Positions 32,857-41,065 of a stretch of DNA of 64,000 nucleotides are shown in pieces (position 1 is the first letter of the stretch; each line of letters opens with the position of its first letter). Below the pieces are notes generated by a model. That model was given only the letters and a program-made list of their open reading frames with translations, made no database searches and was not told the origin of the DNA. The position numbers and the translations under genes were made by a program. This DNA is from an uncultured Planococcus sp. (lineage in GTDB: Bacteria > Bacillota > Bacilli > Bacillales_A > Planococcaceae). The stretch covers positions 301,265-365,264 of the forward strand of contig CANNAE010000001.1 in assembly GCA_947502505.1 (NCBI GenBank). The letters are read 5' to 3'.

Positions 32857-32965
32857 GCAAAACTACTGCGCTTTCCTGCGGGCGAGCGCCGAGCCTCCTC
32901 AGAAGCTACGCTTCTTGCGGGGTCTCTGCTATCTCGCTTTCCCGCGGGAGTCTCCGCAGTTTTGC
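32857..32965. repeat. Intergenic structured repeat, copy C (109 bp)
   Basis: Ends pair as GCAAAACT(ac)TGCG / CGCAGTTTTGC. The core GCTTTCCTGCGGGC, GAGCCTCCTC, GGGGTCTC, GGGAGTC matches the other family members, and an internal hairpin AGAAGC / GCTTCT fills the centre. It lies between arsR and arsC. Confidence 0.82.
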
Positions 32966-33042
32966 TTCATATCATAAAGTGTGGAAAACTACTCTGATGC
33001 AGTATATAGGAAAATAAATTTTGAAAAAGGGAGCTAATTCAT

Positions 33043-33462
33043 ATGACGAAAAAAACATTGTACTTTTTATGCACAGGCAATTCATGCCGAAGCCAGATGG
33101 CGGAAGGCTGGGGGAAAGAAATTCTGGGCGATGACTGGCAAGTATTGAGTGCTGGAATCGAAGCGCATGGCTTGAACCCGAACGCGGTAAAGGCGATGAA
33201 TGAAGTGGACATCGATATCTCACAGCAAACTTCCGATGTCATCGATACGGACCTTCTGAACAATGCTGATTTCGTCGTAACGCTGTGCGGCGATGCAGCA
33301 GATAAATGCCCGATGACGCCGCCTCACGTAAAACGCGATCACTGGGGCTTTACGGATCCAGCGAAAGCGCAAGGTACGGAAGAAGAGAAATGGAAAGTGT
33401 TCCAATCGGTACGCGATGACATCGAAGCGCGCATCCGCCATTTTGCTGCAACTGGTGAGTAA
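33043..33462 (+). CDS. arsC: Arsenate reductase, thioredoxin-coupled
   Basis: 139 aa. ATG 33043. Low-molecular-weight phosphatase fold: P-loop C10-TGNSC15-RS, then C82 and C89 (CGDAADKC) for the disulfide relay. The positions equal those of S. aureus pI258 ArsC. It reduces arsenate to arsenite. Export of the product needs a pump that is not encoded in this window. Confidence 0.95.
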   Translation: MTKKTLYFLCTGNSCRSQMAEGWGKEILGDDWQVLSAGIEAHGLNPNAVKAMNEVDIDISQQTSDVIDTDLLNNADFVVTLCGDAADKCPMTPPHVKRDHWGFTDPAKAQGTEEEKWKVFQSVRDDIEARIRHFAATGE

Positions 33463-33480
33463 GTGAAGTTTCGGGAGGGG

Positions 33481-33599
33481 GAGATTGCGCTCCAGGCCTT
33501 GCTTTCCGGGGGGCGGGCGTCGAGCCTTTGTGGCTTCGCCACATAAGTCTCGCCAGCCCCGCGCGGTCCCCCAGGAGTCAAGGCCTTCCGCTTCATCTC
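33481..33599. repeat. Intergenic structured repeat, copy D (119 bp)
   Basis: Arms GAGAT...GC...AGGCCTTG and CAAGGCCT...GC...ATCTC pair at 15 of 21 positions. The core shares GCTTTCC, GAGCCT and GGAGTC with the other copies. The internal hairpin is a different sequence (GTGGC / GCCAC) in the same place as in copy C. Confidence 0.78.
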
Positions 33600-33723
33600 C
33601 AATATTAGAATGTTAAATCTTTCAAATCTAGCTGTTCGAAGTTTTGAATAGAGTAAGCATCTGTACGATGATTCTAGTCTTATTTGATAGAACCAAACTA
33701 CGCAGTTTGAAGGAGGGCTGAAT

Positions 33724-34083
33724 ATGACAAAGGTAGAAATTTTCGACCCGGCGATGTGTTGTTCGACAGGTGTTTGCGGACCGACGGTAGATCCGGAACT
33801 GACACGCATTGCGTCGGCTGTATATTCACTCGAGAAAAAGGGCTTTGCGATTTCGCGCCATAATTTGACGGATGATCCCGGGGCGTTTGTAGACAATCAA
33901 CAAGTCAATCAAATACTGGCCGAAAAAGGCCCGGATGCGTTGCCAGTTGTGCTGCTCAACGGAGAAGTCGTAAAGATTGCCGAATACCCGGCCACAGAAG
34001 AATTGGCAGAGTGGTTCGAGGCGGCAGCGGCCGAATTGCAGGAAAAGCCGCGCATGCGCGTGTCACTGAACATCAACAACTAA
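33724..34083 (+). CDS. arsD: ArsD arsenite metallochaperone
   Basis: 119 aa. ATG 33724 after AAGGAGGGC. Thioredoxin-like fold with C12, C13 and C18 (MCCSTGVCG), the ArsD arsenite-transfer cysteines. It hands As(III) to ArsA, the next gene 12 bp downstream. It lacks the extra C-terminal cysteine pairs of plasmid R773 ArsD. Confidence 0.93.
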   Translation: MTKVEIFDPAMCCSTGVCGPTVDPELTRIASAVYSLEKKGFAISRHNLTDDPGAFVDNQQVNQILAEKGPDALPVVLLNGEVVKIAEYPATEELAEWFEAAAAELQEKPRMRVSLNINN

Positions 34084-34095
34084 AGGAGCGTTCCT

Positions 34096-35865
34096 ATGTA
34101 TTCATTGTTCAATCCGAATCAAATGGCCGTCACTCCGTTTTTGTTTTTCACCGGTAAAGGCGGTGTCGGGAAAACTTCGACTGCGTGTGCAACAGCTGTC
34201 GCCTTAGCTGATCAAGGCAAGAAAGTCTTGCTCGTCAGCACCGATCCTGCTTCTAATCTGCAAGACGTGCTGGAAGTGGAACTGACGAACGACCCGAAAT
34301 CCATTCTGTCTGTGGCAAATTTGTCCGCCTGCAATATCGACCCGGAACAAGCGGCTAAAGCTTATAAAGAAAGTGTCGTCGGCCCTTACCGCGGCAAATT
34401 GCCGGAGGCGGTGCTCGCAACGATGGAAGAGCAATTGTCTGGAGCCTGCACTGTTGAAATCGCCGCATTCGATGAGTTTTCGCATTTACTGGCAGATGAA
34501 GAGATTTTAGCGCAATACGACCATGTGCTGTTCGATACGGCGCCGACCGGCCATACGCTGCGCCTGTTGCAATTGCCAACGGCGTGGAGCGGCTTTTTGG
34601 AAGACAGCACGCACGGCGCATCATGCCTCGGCCCACTCGCTGGGCTTGAAGGCAAAAAGGCACTGTATAAAAAAGCGGTGGATTCGCTATCCGATGGAGA
34701 CAAAACGACCTTGATCTTGGTGGCGCGCCCAGACAATTCCTCCTTGCTCGAGGCGGACCGTGCGTCATTTGAATTAAAAGAAATCGGCATCAAGAATCAA
34801 TTGCTCATCGTCAATGGCCTGCTTCAAAGTCATCAGCCGGAAGACGCGGTGTCAACGGCATTCTACAAGCGGCAGCGTGATGCGATTGAACAGACACCCG
34901 AAGCCTTGAAGCAAGTGATGGCTTATTCCTTGCCATATGTTTCTTATTCGCTCACGGGCGTTGAGAACTTGCGCCATCTATTCAGTTCCTACGCGATTCA
35001 TTCTTCTGAAGCGGAAGAAACAGGAGAGCCGCTCGACTTGCCGGGGCTAAACGGCGTCATCAATGATTTTTCTGAACACAATACACGCGTCATTTTCACG
35101 ATGGGCAAAGGCGGCGTCGGCAAAACTTCTGTCGCATCGGCCATCGCAGTCGGCTTATCCGAGAAAGGCCATCAAGTTCATTTGACGACCACCGATCCGG
35201 CCGCACATTTGGCGTATACCTTTGAAGGAAGCGGCACACGCGATAATTTATCCATCAGCAGCATTAACCCAGAGATTGAAGTGGCGCGCTATAAAGAAAC
35301 CGTCATCGAACAAGCAGGCAGCGCAATGACCGGAGAAGAGCTCGCTTATTTGAAAGAAGACCTGGAATCGCCATGCACAGAAGAAATCGCGTTGTTCCAA
35401 GCCTTTGCGAAAGTCGTGGAGAAATCCGAAAACGAAATCGTCGTCATCGATACTGCGCCGACGGGCCATACCTTATTGCTGCTTGACTCGACAGAAGCCT
35501 ATCATAAGGAAATGAGCCGTTCGACTGGAGATGTGCCGGACAGTGTCAAAAAGCTATTGCCACGCCTACGCAATCCAAAGGAAACAGGTGTCGTCATCGT
35601 CACTTTGGCCGAAGCGACGCCGGTATTGGAAGCAGCTCGACTTGAAGAAGACTTGAAGCGCGCCGGCATTGAGGCGAAATGGTGGGTCATCAACCAAAGC
35701 CTTTACGCAACCGATACGGCGGATGCCGTGCTGAAGGGCCGCGCGATTTCCGAGAAAAAGTGGATTCGCAAAGTGGAAGGGGAGTTGGCGCAGAAATGTG
35801 CCATCGTCCCTTGGCTTGAAGAAGAGAAAATCGGTTATGACCAATTGAAAGAATTCATTTCATGA
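34096..35865 (+). CDS. arsA: ArsA arsenite-stimulated ATPase
   Basis: 589 aa, two homologous halves. Each half has a P-loop GKGGVGKTS (~20 and ~340) and the DTAPTGHT signature. Cysteines for As(III) lie in GACTVEIAAF and SPCTEEIALF, one per half. ArsA energises the ArsB or Acr3 arsenite permease, which is absent here. The ArsD-ArsA pair is intact and ends just before a phosphatase gene. Confidence 0.96.
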   Translation: MYSLFNPNQMAVTPFLFFTGKGGVGKTSTACATAVALADQGKKVLLVSTDPASNLQDVLEVELTNDPKSILSVANLSACNIDPEQAAKAYKESVVGPYRGKLPEAVLATMEEQLSGACTVEIAAFDEFSHLLADEEILAQYDHVLFDTAPTGHTLRLLQLPTAWSGFLEDSTHGASCLGPLAGLEGKKALYKKAVDSLSDGDKTTLILVARPDNSSLLEADRASFELKEIGIKNQLLIVNGLLQSHQPEDAVSTAFYKRQRDAIEQTPEALKQVMAYSLPYVSYSLTGVENLRHLFSSYAIHSSEAEETGEPLDLPGLNGVINDFSEHNTRVIFTMGKGGVGKTSVASAIAVGLSEKGHQVHLTTTDPAAHLAYTFEGSGTRDNLSISSINPEIEVARYKETVIEQAGSAMTGEELAYLKEDLESPCTEEIALFQAFAKVVEKSENEIVVIDTAPTGHTLLLLDSTEAYHKEMSRSTGDVPDSVKKLLPRLRNPKETGVVIVTLAEATPVLEAARLEEDLKRAGIEAKWWVINQSLYATDTADAVLKGRAISEKKWIRKVEGELAQKCAIVPWLEEEKIGYDQLKEFIS

Positions 35866-35904
35866 TAACGGAGACATCATAGTGTGGAAGGGATGGGGCA
35901 AACG

Positions 35905-36333
35905 ATGAGTGAAGCATACCAAGAATTAGTGCAAGGCCGCATTTTCATCGGCGGCGCAGCAGATGCGAAAACAGCAGTGGAGAATGAAGGCATTGACCTT
36001 GTCTTTGATTTGCGCGCAGAAGCAGGGGACAGCGATGAAAGCTATACACGCGTCCATGCACCAATTGTCGACGATTCCAAAGAACAACAAGATGAGTCGA
36101 TACAAGAGGCAGTAGACGGAGTCGTCACTGCATACGAGGAAGGCAAAAAAGTCTTCTTCCATTGTGCAGGAGGCAGCAACCGCACCGGCACCGTGGCAAT
36201 CGGCACCTTGCTCGCACTTGGCGAAGCGAAGAGTGTAGAAGAAGCTGAACAAATGGCGAGGGGCGTACGGCCGATCATCAGCGTCAAGCCCGAGCTGAAA
36301 GAATCACTGCAGCGTCTTTTTCCGAACGCTTAA
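35905..36333 (+). CDS. Dual-specificity/tyrosine phosphatase-like protein
   Basis: 142 aa from ATG 35905, with AGGGATGGGG upstream; GTG 35884 is an alternative. Active-site loop HC87AGGSNR93TG is a valid CX5R, with Asp in VDDSKE as the likely general acid. The small DSP-like fold starts with GRIFIGGAADA. Directly downstream of arsA, 39 bp apart, it is probably co-transcribed. Its substrate and any arsenic link are unknown. Confidence 0.8.
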   Translation: MSEAYQELVQGRIFIGGAADAKTAVENEGIDLVFDLRAEAGDSDESYTRVHAPIVDDSKEQQDESIQEAVDGVVTAYEEGKKVFFHCAGGSNRTGTVAIGTLLALGEAKSVEEAEQMARGVRPIISVKPELKESLQRLFPNA

Positions 36334-36382
36334 CTCGTGATAGAGTAAAGCGTGAATCCACAAGCAAGGGAGATGGAGTTTT

Positions 36383-36661
36383 ATGACAATCACTGACGAA
36401 GCAAAAAACTATATCCAATCCATTCTAGAAGAGCAGCAAACGGAAAACTTGCGCTTGTATGCAGTCGCCGGCTGCTGCGGGCCGCAAATCGGCTTATCGC
36501 TCGATGCACCGGAACAAACCGATGAACTGATCGATGTGAACGGCATCCGAGTGGCTGTCGCACCAGATGCAAAACAAATGGCAGACGAACTCGCGTTGGA
36601 TTTCGACACGCAAGGCGAGCAGGGCGGCCTGGTCATGATCGGCGCGCCGACTGGCTGTTAA
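36383..36661 (+). CDS. HesB/IscA-like protein of the selenoprotein-related class
   Basis: 92 aa. ATG 36383 with AAGGGAGATGG upstream. HesB-like fold. AVAGCCGPQIGLSLD places Cys31-Cys32 where HesB-like selenoproteins carry a Cys/Sec pair, and a terminal Cys92 ends the chain. A-type Fe-S carriers use three cysteines, with a spacing not matched exactly here. Last gene of the ars transcript, so a thiol or metalloid-binding role is possible but inferred. Confidence 0.72.
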   Translation: MTITDEAKNYIQSILEEQQTENLRLYAVAGCCGPQIGLSLDAPEQTDELIDVNGIRVAVAPDAKQMADELALDFDTQGEQGGLVMIGAPTGC

Positions 36662-36665
36662 ATAG

Positions 36666-36699
36666 AAAAAAAGAGCTCATCCGTGAGCTCTTTTTTTAT
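36666..36699 (+). terminator. Terminator of the ars cluster
   Basis: AAAAAAAGAGCTCA / TGAGCTCTTTTTTT, 4-nt loop. Confidence 0.92.
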
Positions 36700-36999
36700 T
36701 GGGTTCCGTAGATGGTACCGGTGCGCTCGGCCTTGACCTATTGCGATCAGTTCAAGTTTCGTTTTCAAATGCGTTCGCGGGCAGCGGATTCCATTGGTGC
36801 AAGAAAGCCGGATGTTCGTGGGTTGATGGCAGAGTAAGCAGGGACTCTATTTCCATAAGCTTAAAATAGAAAATAAAGTTCGATAATGGCTAAAAAAAGT
36901 CTGTTAATTAATGGGAATATTCTTTAAAGTAGATACAGGGCTAATCAGCATCAAAAGATATATCGAAAATTCACGAATTCGGGATAGGAGCAAGTGGGA
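36700..36999. other. Intergenic region without visible gene
   Basis: About 300 bp between the ars terminator and the NUDIX gene. The first half has gene-like GC content but no ribosome site or long frame. The second half is AT-rich, as for a promoter. It may be remains of a decayed gene; I see no recognisable motif. Confidence 0.4.
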
Positions 37000-37533
37000 A
37001 TGGAAGTTTGGGATTTGTATGACGGAGAGCGCAACCCGCTCGGGAAAAAACATGTGAGAGGCAATAAATTGCAGCCTGGCGAATTTCACATTGTCGTGGA
37101 AGTCATCACGCTTAACGCAGACGGGCGGATTTTCATGACGCAAAGAGATCCAGTAAAACCGCTTCCGATGCTGTGGGAAACGACAGGCGGTTCTGTCATT
37201 GCGGGAGAAAGCAGCTTGACGGGGGCGCTGCGTGAGTTGGAAGAAGAAACCGGCTTGCTCGCAAGGCCCGAAGAGCTGCGCTTTTTAGGGCAAACGAAAG
37301 GCGGGAATTATTTTCTGGATAGCTATGTCTGGAGATGCAAAGAGCGCATCGACATGGACGCCCTGCAGCTTCAGGCCGGTGAAGTGCATGCAGCACAGTT
37401 GGTCAACTGGATCGAGTTCCAGCAAATGAACCGGGAGCGGTTGATTGTTCCTTCGGTCTACCAGCGCATGGAATTCTATTTTGAGAAATTAGCTTCTTTT
37501 TCAACTTATGCATGGGACGGGTCATTCCGCTAA
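37000..37533 (+). CDS. NUDIX hydrolase
   Basis: 177 aa from ATG 37000 (TAGGAG about 10 nt upstream; a GTG at 36994 is closer to it). The Nudix box is complete: GGSVIAGESSLTGALRELEEETGL (G-x5-E-x7-REL-x-EE-x-G). The N-terminal MEVWDLYDGERNPLGKKHVRG is typical of IDI/YfcD-like Nudix proteins that start with a short beta-hairpin. It hydrolyses a nucleoside-diphosphate-X compound; the substrate is not predictable. Confidence 0.9.
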   Translation: MEVWDLYDGERNPLGKKHVRGNKLQPGEFHIVVEVITLNADGRIFMTQRDPVKPLPMLWETTGGSVIAGESSLTGALRELEEETGLLARPEELRFLGQTKGGNYFLDSYVWRCKERIDMDALQLQAGEVHAAQLVNWIEFQQMNRERLIVPSVYQRMEFYFEKLASFSTYAWDGSFR

Positions 37534-37582
37534 ATATTGCTGCACGAATCGATAAAAAATCTGAAAGTAAAGGGTGATGGTG

Positions 37583-37816
37583 GTGAAGAAACTGCTCGGG
37601 CTATTTTTCGAAGAAGATACCCATGCACAAGAAGGCAGAAAAGGCGGCTATTTTGGGGTTTTCGCAGTATGGGGAACAATTCTTTTCCTGAATGGGGTAA
37701 CTGAGCATTTCTTTGGATACGCCATCATCGACAATTGGTTTGTGATTGTGGCGATCGGGCTTGTGGCATTTCTCGCTGCAGAAGTTTTTCAAAACAGGAA
37801 GGGGATGGGTGAATGA
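37583..37816 (+). CDS. Small two-helix membrane protein
   Basis: 77 aa if started at GTG 37583 (AAAGGG 8 nt upstream); ATG 37577 is possible. Two hydrophobic helices (~24-45 and ~48-66), soluble N-terminus LLGLFFEEDTHAQEG. The family is not recognised. Its stop overlaps the next start (ATGA at 37813), so it belongs to a three-gene operon with the HIT and amidohydrolase genes. Confidence 0.7.
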   Translation: MKKLLGLFFEEDTHAQEGRKGGYFGVFAVWGTILFLNGVTEHFFGYAIIDNWFVIVAIGLVAFLAAEVFQNRKGMGE

Positions 37817-38298
37817 GAAACATTACTTTGGCAAATGGAGAGGCCGTCGAAGTGGAATGCTTGAGCTGTGCGCTCGTAAACGGCGTGATCGAACCGGAAG
37901 GCGGAGTCGTAGTGGAGACAGAACATTTCCATGCGCATCAGGACGTGGCCTATCCCATCCCCGGGTTGATCATCCTCGCCTCAAAGCGCCATTTGAAAAG
38001 CCTGGACGAATTGACGGAAGCGGAGCGGCTCGATTATATTACGATCCTGTCAAAAATCCGTAAAGCACAACGGGAGGTCCTCGGCATCGAGTCGGTCTAT
38101 TATTTCTATAATGAAGACACGACTCATCATTTCCATACATGGATGGTGCCGCGCTATGAGTGGATGTACGAATTTGGACGTTCTGTCGAGTCGGTAAGGC
38201 CCGTGCTTTTGCATGCGCGAAACGAGATGAACGATGAAGCGAATGTAAGGAATGTGAGGCAAGCGATTGCGGCATTGACGGAAGAACTGAAACGATGA
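37813..38298 (+). CDS. HIT-family nucleotide-binding protein
   Basis: 161 aa. The catalytic histidine triad is HHFHTWM (~109-115), with upstream HAHQDVAYPIPG and ILASKRHLKSLDEL. Histidine-triad proteins hydrolyse or transfer nucleotidyl groups. It is flanked by ATGA overlaps on both sides, so it is translationally coupled to its neighbours. Confidence 0.85.
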   Translation: MRNITLANGEAVEVECLSCALVNGVIEPEGGVVVETEHFHAHQDVAYPIPGLIILASKRHLKSLDELTEAERLDYITILSKIRKAQREVLGIESVYYFYNEDTTHHFHTWMVPRYEWMYEFGRSVESVRPVLLHARNEMNDEANVRNVRQAIAALTEELKR

Positions 38299-39050
38299 AG
38301 AAAGTGAACATATTCGATGCCCATCTGCATATTATCGACCCGCGCTTTCCAGTGACCGAAAATCAAGGCTATTTGCCGCCTGCCTTCACCGCTGCGGATT
38401 ATGCCCAGTCAGTGGAAAACTTCGAAGTAACCGGCGGCGCCATCGTGTCGGGCTCCTTCCAGGGGTTTGACCAATCGTATTTATTGGATGCACTCGACAC
38501 ACTAGGCAGCCGGTTTGCCGGGGTGACGCAATTGCCCGCGGATACGCCTGACGAAGAAATCCTTCGGCTGCACGCAAAAGGCGTCCGCGCCGTACGATTT
38601 AATGTAATGCGCGGAGGTTCCGAAACGCTTGAGCGGCTTGACCGTTTTGCGAGACGCGTCCATGATCTCGCCGGGTGGCACGCCGAGTTGTACATCGATT
38701 CACGGGATCTCGGGGAGCTGAAAGGCATCATCAGCCAATTGCCGGCGGTTTCGATCGATCATCTCGGATTATCGAAACGAGGTTTTCCGGAACTCTTAAA
38801 GCTCGTAGACCAAGGTGTCAAGGTGAAAGCCACCGGGTTTGGTCGAGTTGATTTCGAGCCTGCCGATGCCATCCGGTCGATTTACAAACTGAATCCGGAA
38901 GCCTTGCTATTCGGCACCGATCTGCCATCGACACGCGCCAAGACCCCGTTTCAAGCAAGTGATGTGACAGTGATTCAAGAAATTTTAGGAAATAAGGAAG
39001 CGGAAAAAGTACTCTATCACAACGCCTTAGCCTGGTATGGGATCGAATAA
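38295..39050 (+). CDS. Amidohydrolase-2 (COG3618-type) metal-dependent hydrolase
   Basis: 251 aa. TIM-barrel amidohydrolase: DAHLHIID metal ligands at the start, VRAVRFNVMRGG, SIDHLGLSKRG, and the terminal GTDLPSTRA with the catalytic Asp. It resembles lactonases and decarboxylase-like hydrolases of COG3618. The substrate is unknown. Last gene of the operon, with its own terminator. Confidence 0.85.
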   Translation: MKKVNIFDAHLHIIDPRFPVTENQGYLPPAFTAADYAQSVENFEVTGGAIVSGSFQGFDQSYLLDALDTLGSRFAGVTQLPADTPDEEILRLHAKGVRAVRFNVMRGGSETLERLDRFARRVHDLAGWHAELYIDSRDLGELKGIISQLPAVSIDHLGLSKRGFPELLKLVDQGVKVKATGFGRVDFEPADAIRSIYKLNPEALLFGTDLPSTRAKTPFQASDVTVIQEILGNKEAEKVLYHNALAWYGIE

Positions 39051-39058
39051 GTTTCGCC

Positions 39059-39102
39059 AAAAGCCAGACAGCCTGTTCTTTAACGGGGTGTCTGGCTTTT
39101 AA
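39059..39102 (+). terminator. Terminator of the HIT/amidohydrolase operon
   Basis: Perfect stem AAAAGCCAGACA / TGTCTGGCTTTT with a 17-nt loop, directly after the amidohydrolase stop. Confidence 0.88.
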
Positions 39103-39116
39103 TATGCAAAAAGCTC

Positions 39117-39147
39117 TTGCGCTTTACGTTAACGTCAATGATAAACT
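39117..39147 (+). promoter_or_regulatory. MerR-type promoter and operator of the acyl-CoA operon
   Basis: TTGCGC (-35), 19-bp spacer, TAAACT (-10). The spacer holds the palindrome ACGTTAACGT (39126-39135) with outer TT/AA pairs. MerR family promoters have 19-20 bp spacers with the operator inside. The palindrome resembles operators of LiuR-type regulators of branched-chain and fatty acid degradation. Confidence 0.6.
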
Positions 39148-39182
39148 TAAATTATCAAAAAAATCAAAAAAGGAGGCGGCAG

Positions 39183-39566
39183 ATGAAGACCATACGGGAA
39201 GCCGCAGAGGAATTCGGGGTGACGACCCGGACTATCCGCTATTACGAGGAACTGGGGATGCTCAAGCCGGAACGGGCGAATTCCAATACGCGGCTGTTTT
39301 CGAATGCGGAAATCGCCAAACTAAAGCTCATCGACCGGGGCAAAAAGTACGGCTTCACATTGGAAGAGATCAAGGAAATGGTGTTGTTATTTGATGCTGA
39401 CCGTTCGGGCAAGAAGCAGCTTGAACGGACGATCGAATACGGCAAAAAACAAATAGCGGAAATGGAGCGCCGCATCGAGGAGCTTGAAAAAACGAAACAA
39501 GAGATGGAATTTTTGCTGGGGGAGTTCGACGAAAAACTATCGAAATTAAAGGGGATGGGGAAATGA
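39183..39566 (+). CDS. MerR-family regulator of acyl-CoA metabolism (LiuR-like)
   Basis: 127 aa from ATG 39183 (AAAGGAGGCGG upstream). N-terminal winged HTH (TIREAAEEFGVTTRTIRYYEELGMLKPER), then a long coiled coil (~75-120) for dimerisation, and no cysteine-based metal site. It starts an operon with an acyl-CoA ligase and an acyl-CoA dehydrogenase, overlapping the ligase by 4 bp. The effector is probably an acyl-CoA. Confidence 0.88.
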   Translation: MKTIREAAEEFGVTTRTIRYYEELGMLKPERANSNTRLFSNAEIAKLKLIDRGKKYGFTLEEIKEMVLLFDADRSGKKQLERTIEYGKKQIAEMERRIEELEKTKQEMEFLLGEFDEKLSKLKGMGK

Positions 39567-41065
39567 ATATTTCACAATTGCTGGAGCGTAATGCACGGAA
39601 ATACCCGCAACATGAAGCGCTGGTCGGGATGGGGCAGCGCTTGACGTTCCGCGAACTGGACGAGGCTGCCAATAATTTGGCGCATGCCTTAGTGCAAGGG
39701 GGCATCGGCAAAGGGGATAAAATTGTCCTTTTCATGCCGAATGTACTGGAATTCGTGGCAACGTATTTTGCAGCGCAGCGCATCAACGCCGTCATCGTGC
39801 CGATCAGCGCCAAACTCGGGGCAAAAGAAATCGGCTATATTTTGGATCATTCGGATGCCAAAGCGATTTTCGCTCACGAATTGTTATTTGATGCCGTAAA
39901 GGAATTGAATACGGAAGGATTGTTCGCAGTTAAAACCGGAGAAGCAAGGCATGGCTGGAAAGCGTTCGGCAAACTGGCATCCACAAAGGCGGCAGAAAAC
40001 CTGTCATCTGACGCCCGAGATGACGAGCCTTCTACTATATTGTATACATCCGGAACGACCGGCAAGCCGAAAGGTGTCTTGTTCAGCCATCGCAATGTGC
40101 TGACAGTGGCGCAGATGATTTGCGTCGAAATGGAGATAAAGCCGGAAAGCCGCCTGCTCCATATGATGCCGCTCAGCCATTCCGCACCGCTTCATTTATT
40201 TTTATTGGCCGGCATGATCGTCGGGGCGAAACATGTACTCGTTCCGACATTTACGCCAGACTTGTTGCTCGATGCGGTGGAAGGGGAACGGACGACGCAT
40301 TTCTTCGGAGCGCCGGTTGCCTACCTCCTGACGGCAAAGCATCCAGAGATCGACAAGCGTGATTTGTCTTCGATGAAATGGTGGATTTACGGGAGCGCCC
40401 CATTGTCAGCAGGAGAAGTGAATTTCGTCCAGAAAAAGTTTCGTACCGACAATTTGGTTTGCGTGTACGGCCTGACTGAAGCGGGCCCGAGCGGCACGTT
40501 GATGATGGGGGCGGAACATGCGGAAAAAGCAGGCAGCATTGGCAAACGCGCTGCGCTTCACACGGAAGTAAGAATTGTGGACGCTGATGGGCAGGATGTG
40601 CCGCCTGGTGAAGTTGGGGAAATCCTGCTGCGGGGAGAAGGCAATATGCTCGGCTATTATAAGAATGAAGAAGCGACACAGGAAACCTTTATCGGCGATT
40701 GGCTGAAAACCGGCGACTTGGCGAAATTCGATAAGGACGGATTTATTTGGGTCGTCGACCGCAAGAAGGATTTGATCATTTCAGGCGGCGTCAATATTTA
40801 CCCGAAGGAGATCGAGGAAGTACTCATTGCCCATCCAGATATCCATGAAACTGCTGTGATTGGCGTTCCGCATGCCGAATGGGGCGAAACGGTAAAAGCC
40901 TATTTTGCGGCATCGCGCGAACTGGATGCAGACGAAATCAAAGCATTCGCCAGAAAAGAATTGGCCAGCTATAAAGTGCCGAAAATCATCGAACAAGTAG
41001 AAGCTTTGCCGCGCAACGCATCGGGTAAGATCCTCAAACAGCCGCTGCGGGAAGGAAGTGTTTAA
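39563..41065 (+). CDS. Fatty acyl-CoA ligase (AMP-forming)
   Basis: 500 aa. ATG 39563 overlaps the merR stop. Adenylate-forming motifs: TILYTSGTTGKPKG (P-loop, ~155), VYGLTEAGPSG (~300), GDWLKTGDLAKFDKDGFIWVVDRKKDLI, and the C-terminal lysine in LPRNASGKILKQ. It activates a carboxylic acid, likely a medium or long chain fatty acid, to its CoA thioester for the dehydrogenase encoded next. Confidence 0.93.
   Translation: MNISQLLERNARKYPQHEALVGMGQRLTFRELDEAANNLAHALVQGGIGKGDKIVLFMPNVLEFVATYFAAQRINAVIVPISAKLGAKEIGYILDHSDAKAIFAHELLFDAVKELNTEGLFAVKTGEARHGWKAFGKLASTKAAENLSSDARDDEPSTILYTSGTTGKPKGVLFSHRNVLTVAQMICVEMEIKPESRLLHMMPLSHSAPLHLFLLAGMIVGAKHVLVPTFTPDLLLDAVEGERTTHFFGAPVAYLLTAKHPEIDKRDLSSMKWWIYGSAPLSAGEVNFVQKKFRTDNLVCVYGLTEAGPSGTLMMGAEHAEKAGSIGKRAALHTEVRIVDADGQDVPPGEVGEILLRGEGNMLGYYKNEEATQETFIGDWLKTGDLAKFDKDGFIWVVDRKKDLIISGGVNIYPKEIEEVLIAHPDIHETAVIGVPHAEWGETVKAYFAASRELDADEIKAFARKELASYKVPKIIEQVEALPRNASGKILKQPLREGSV

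Noticed and set aside
36462..36480. HesB-like gene as a true selenoprotein
   Set aside because: The position is read as Cys codons (TGC TGC); there is no in-frame TGA and no need for a SECIS element.
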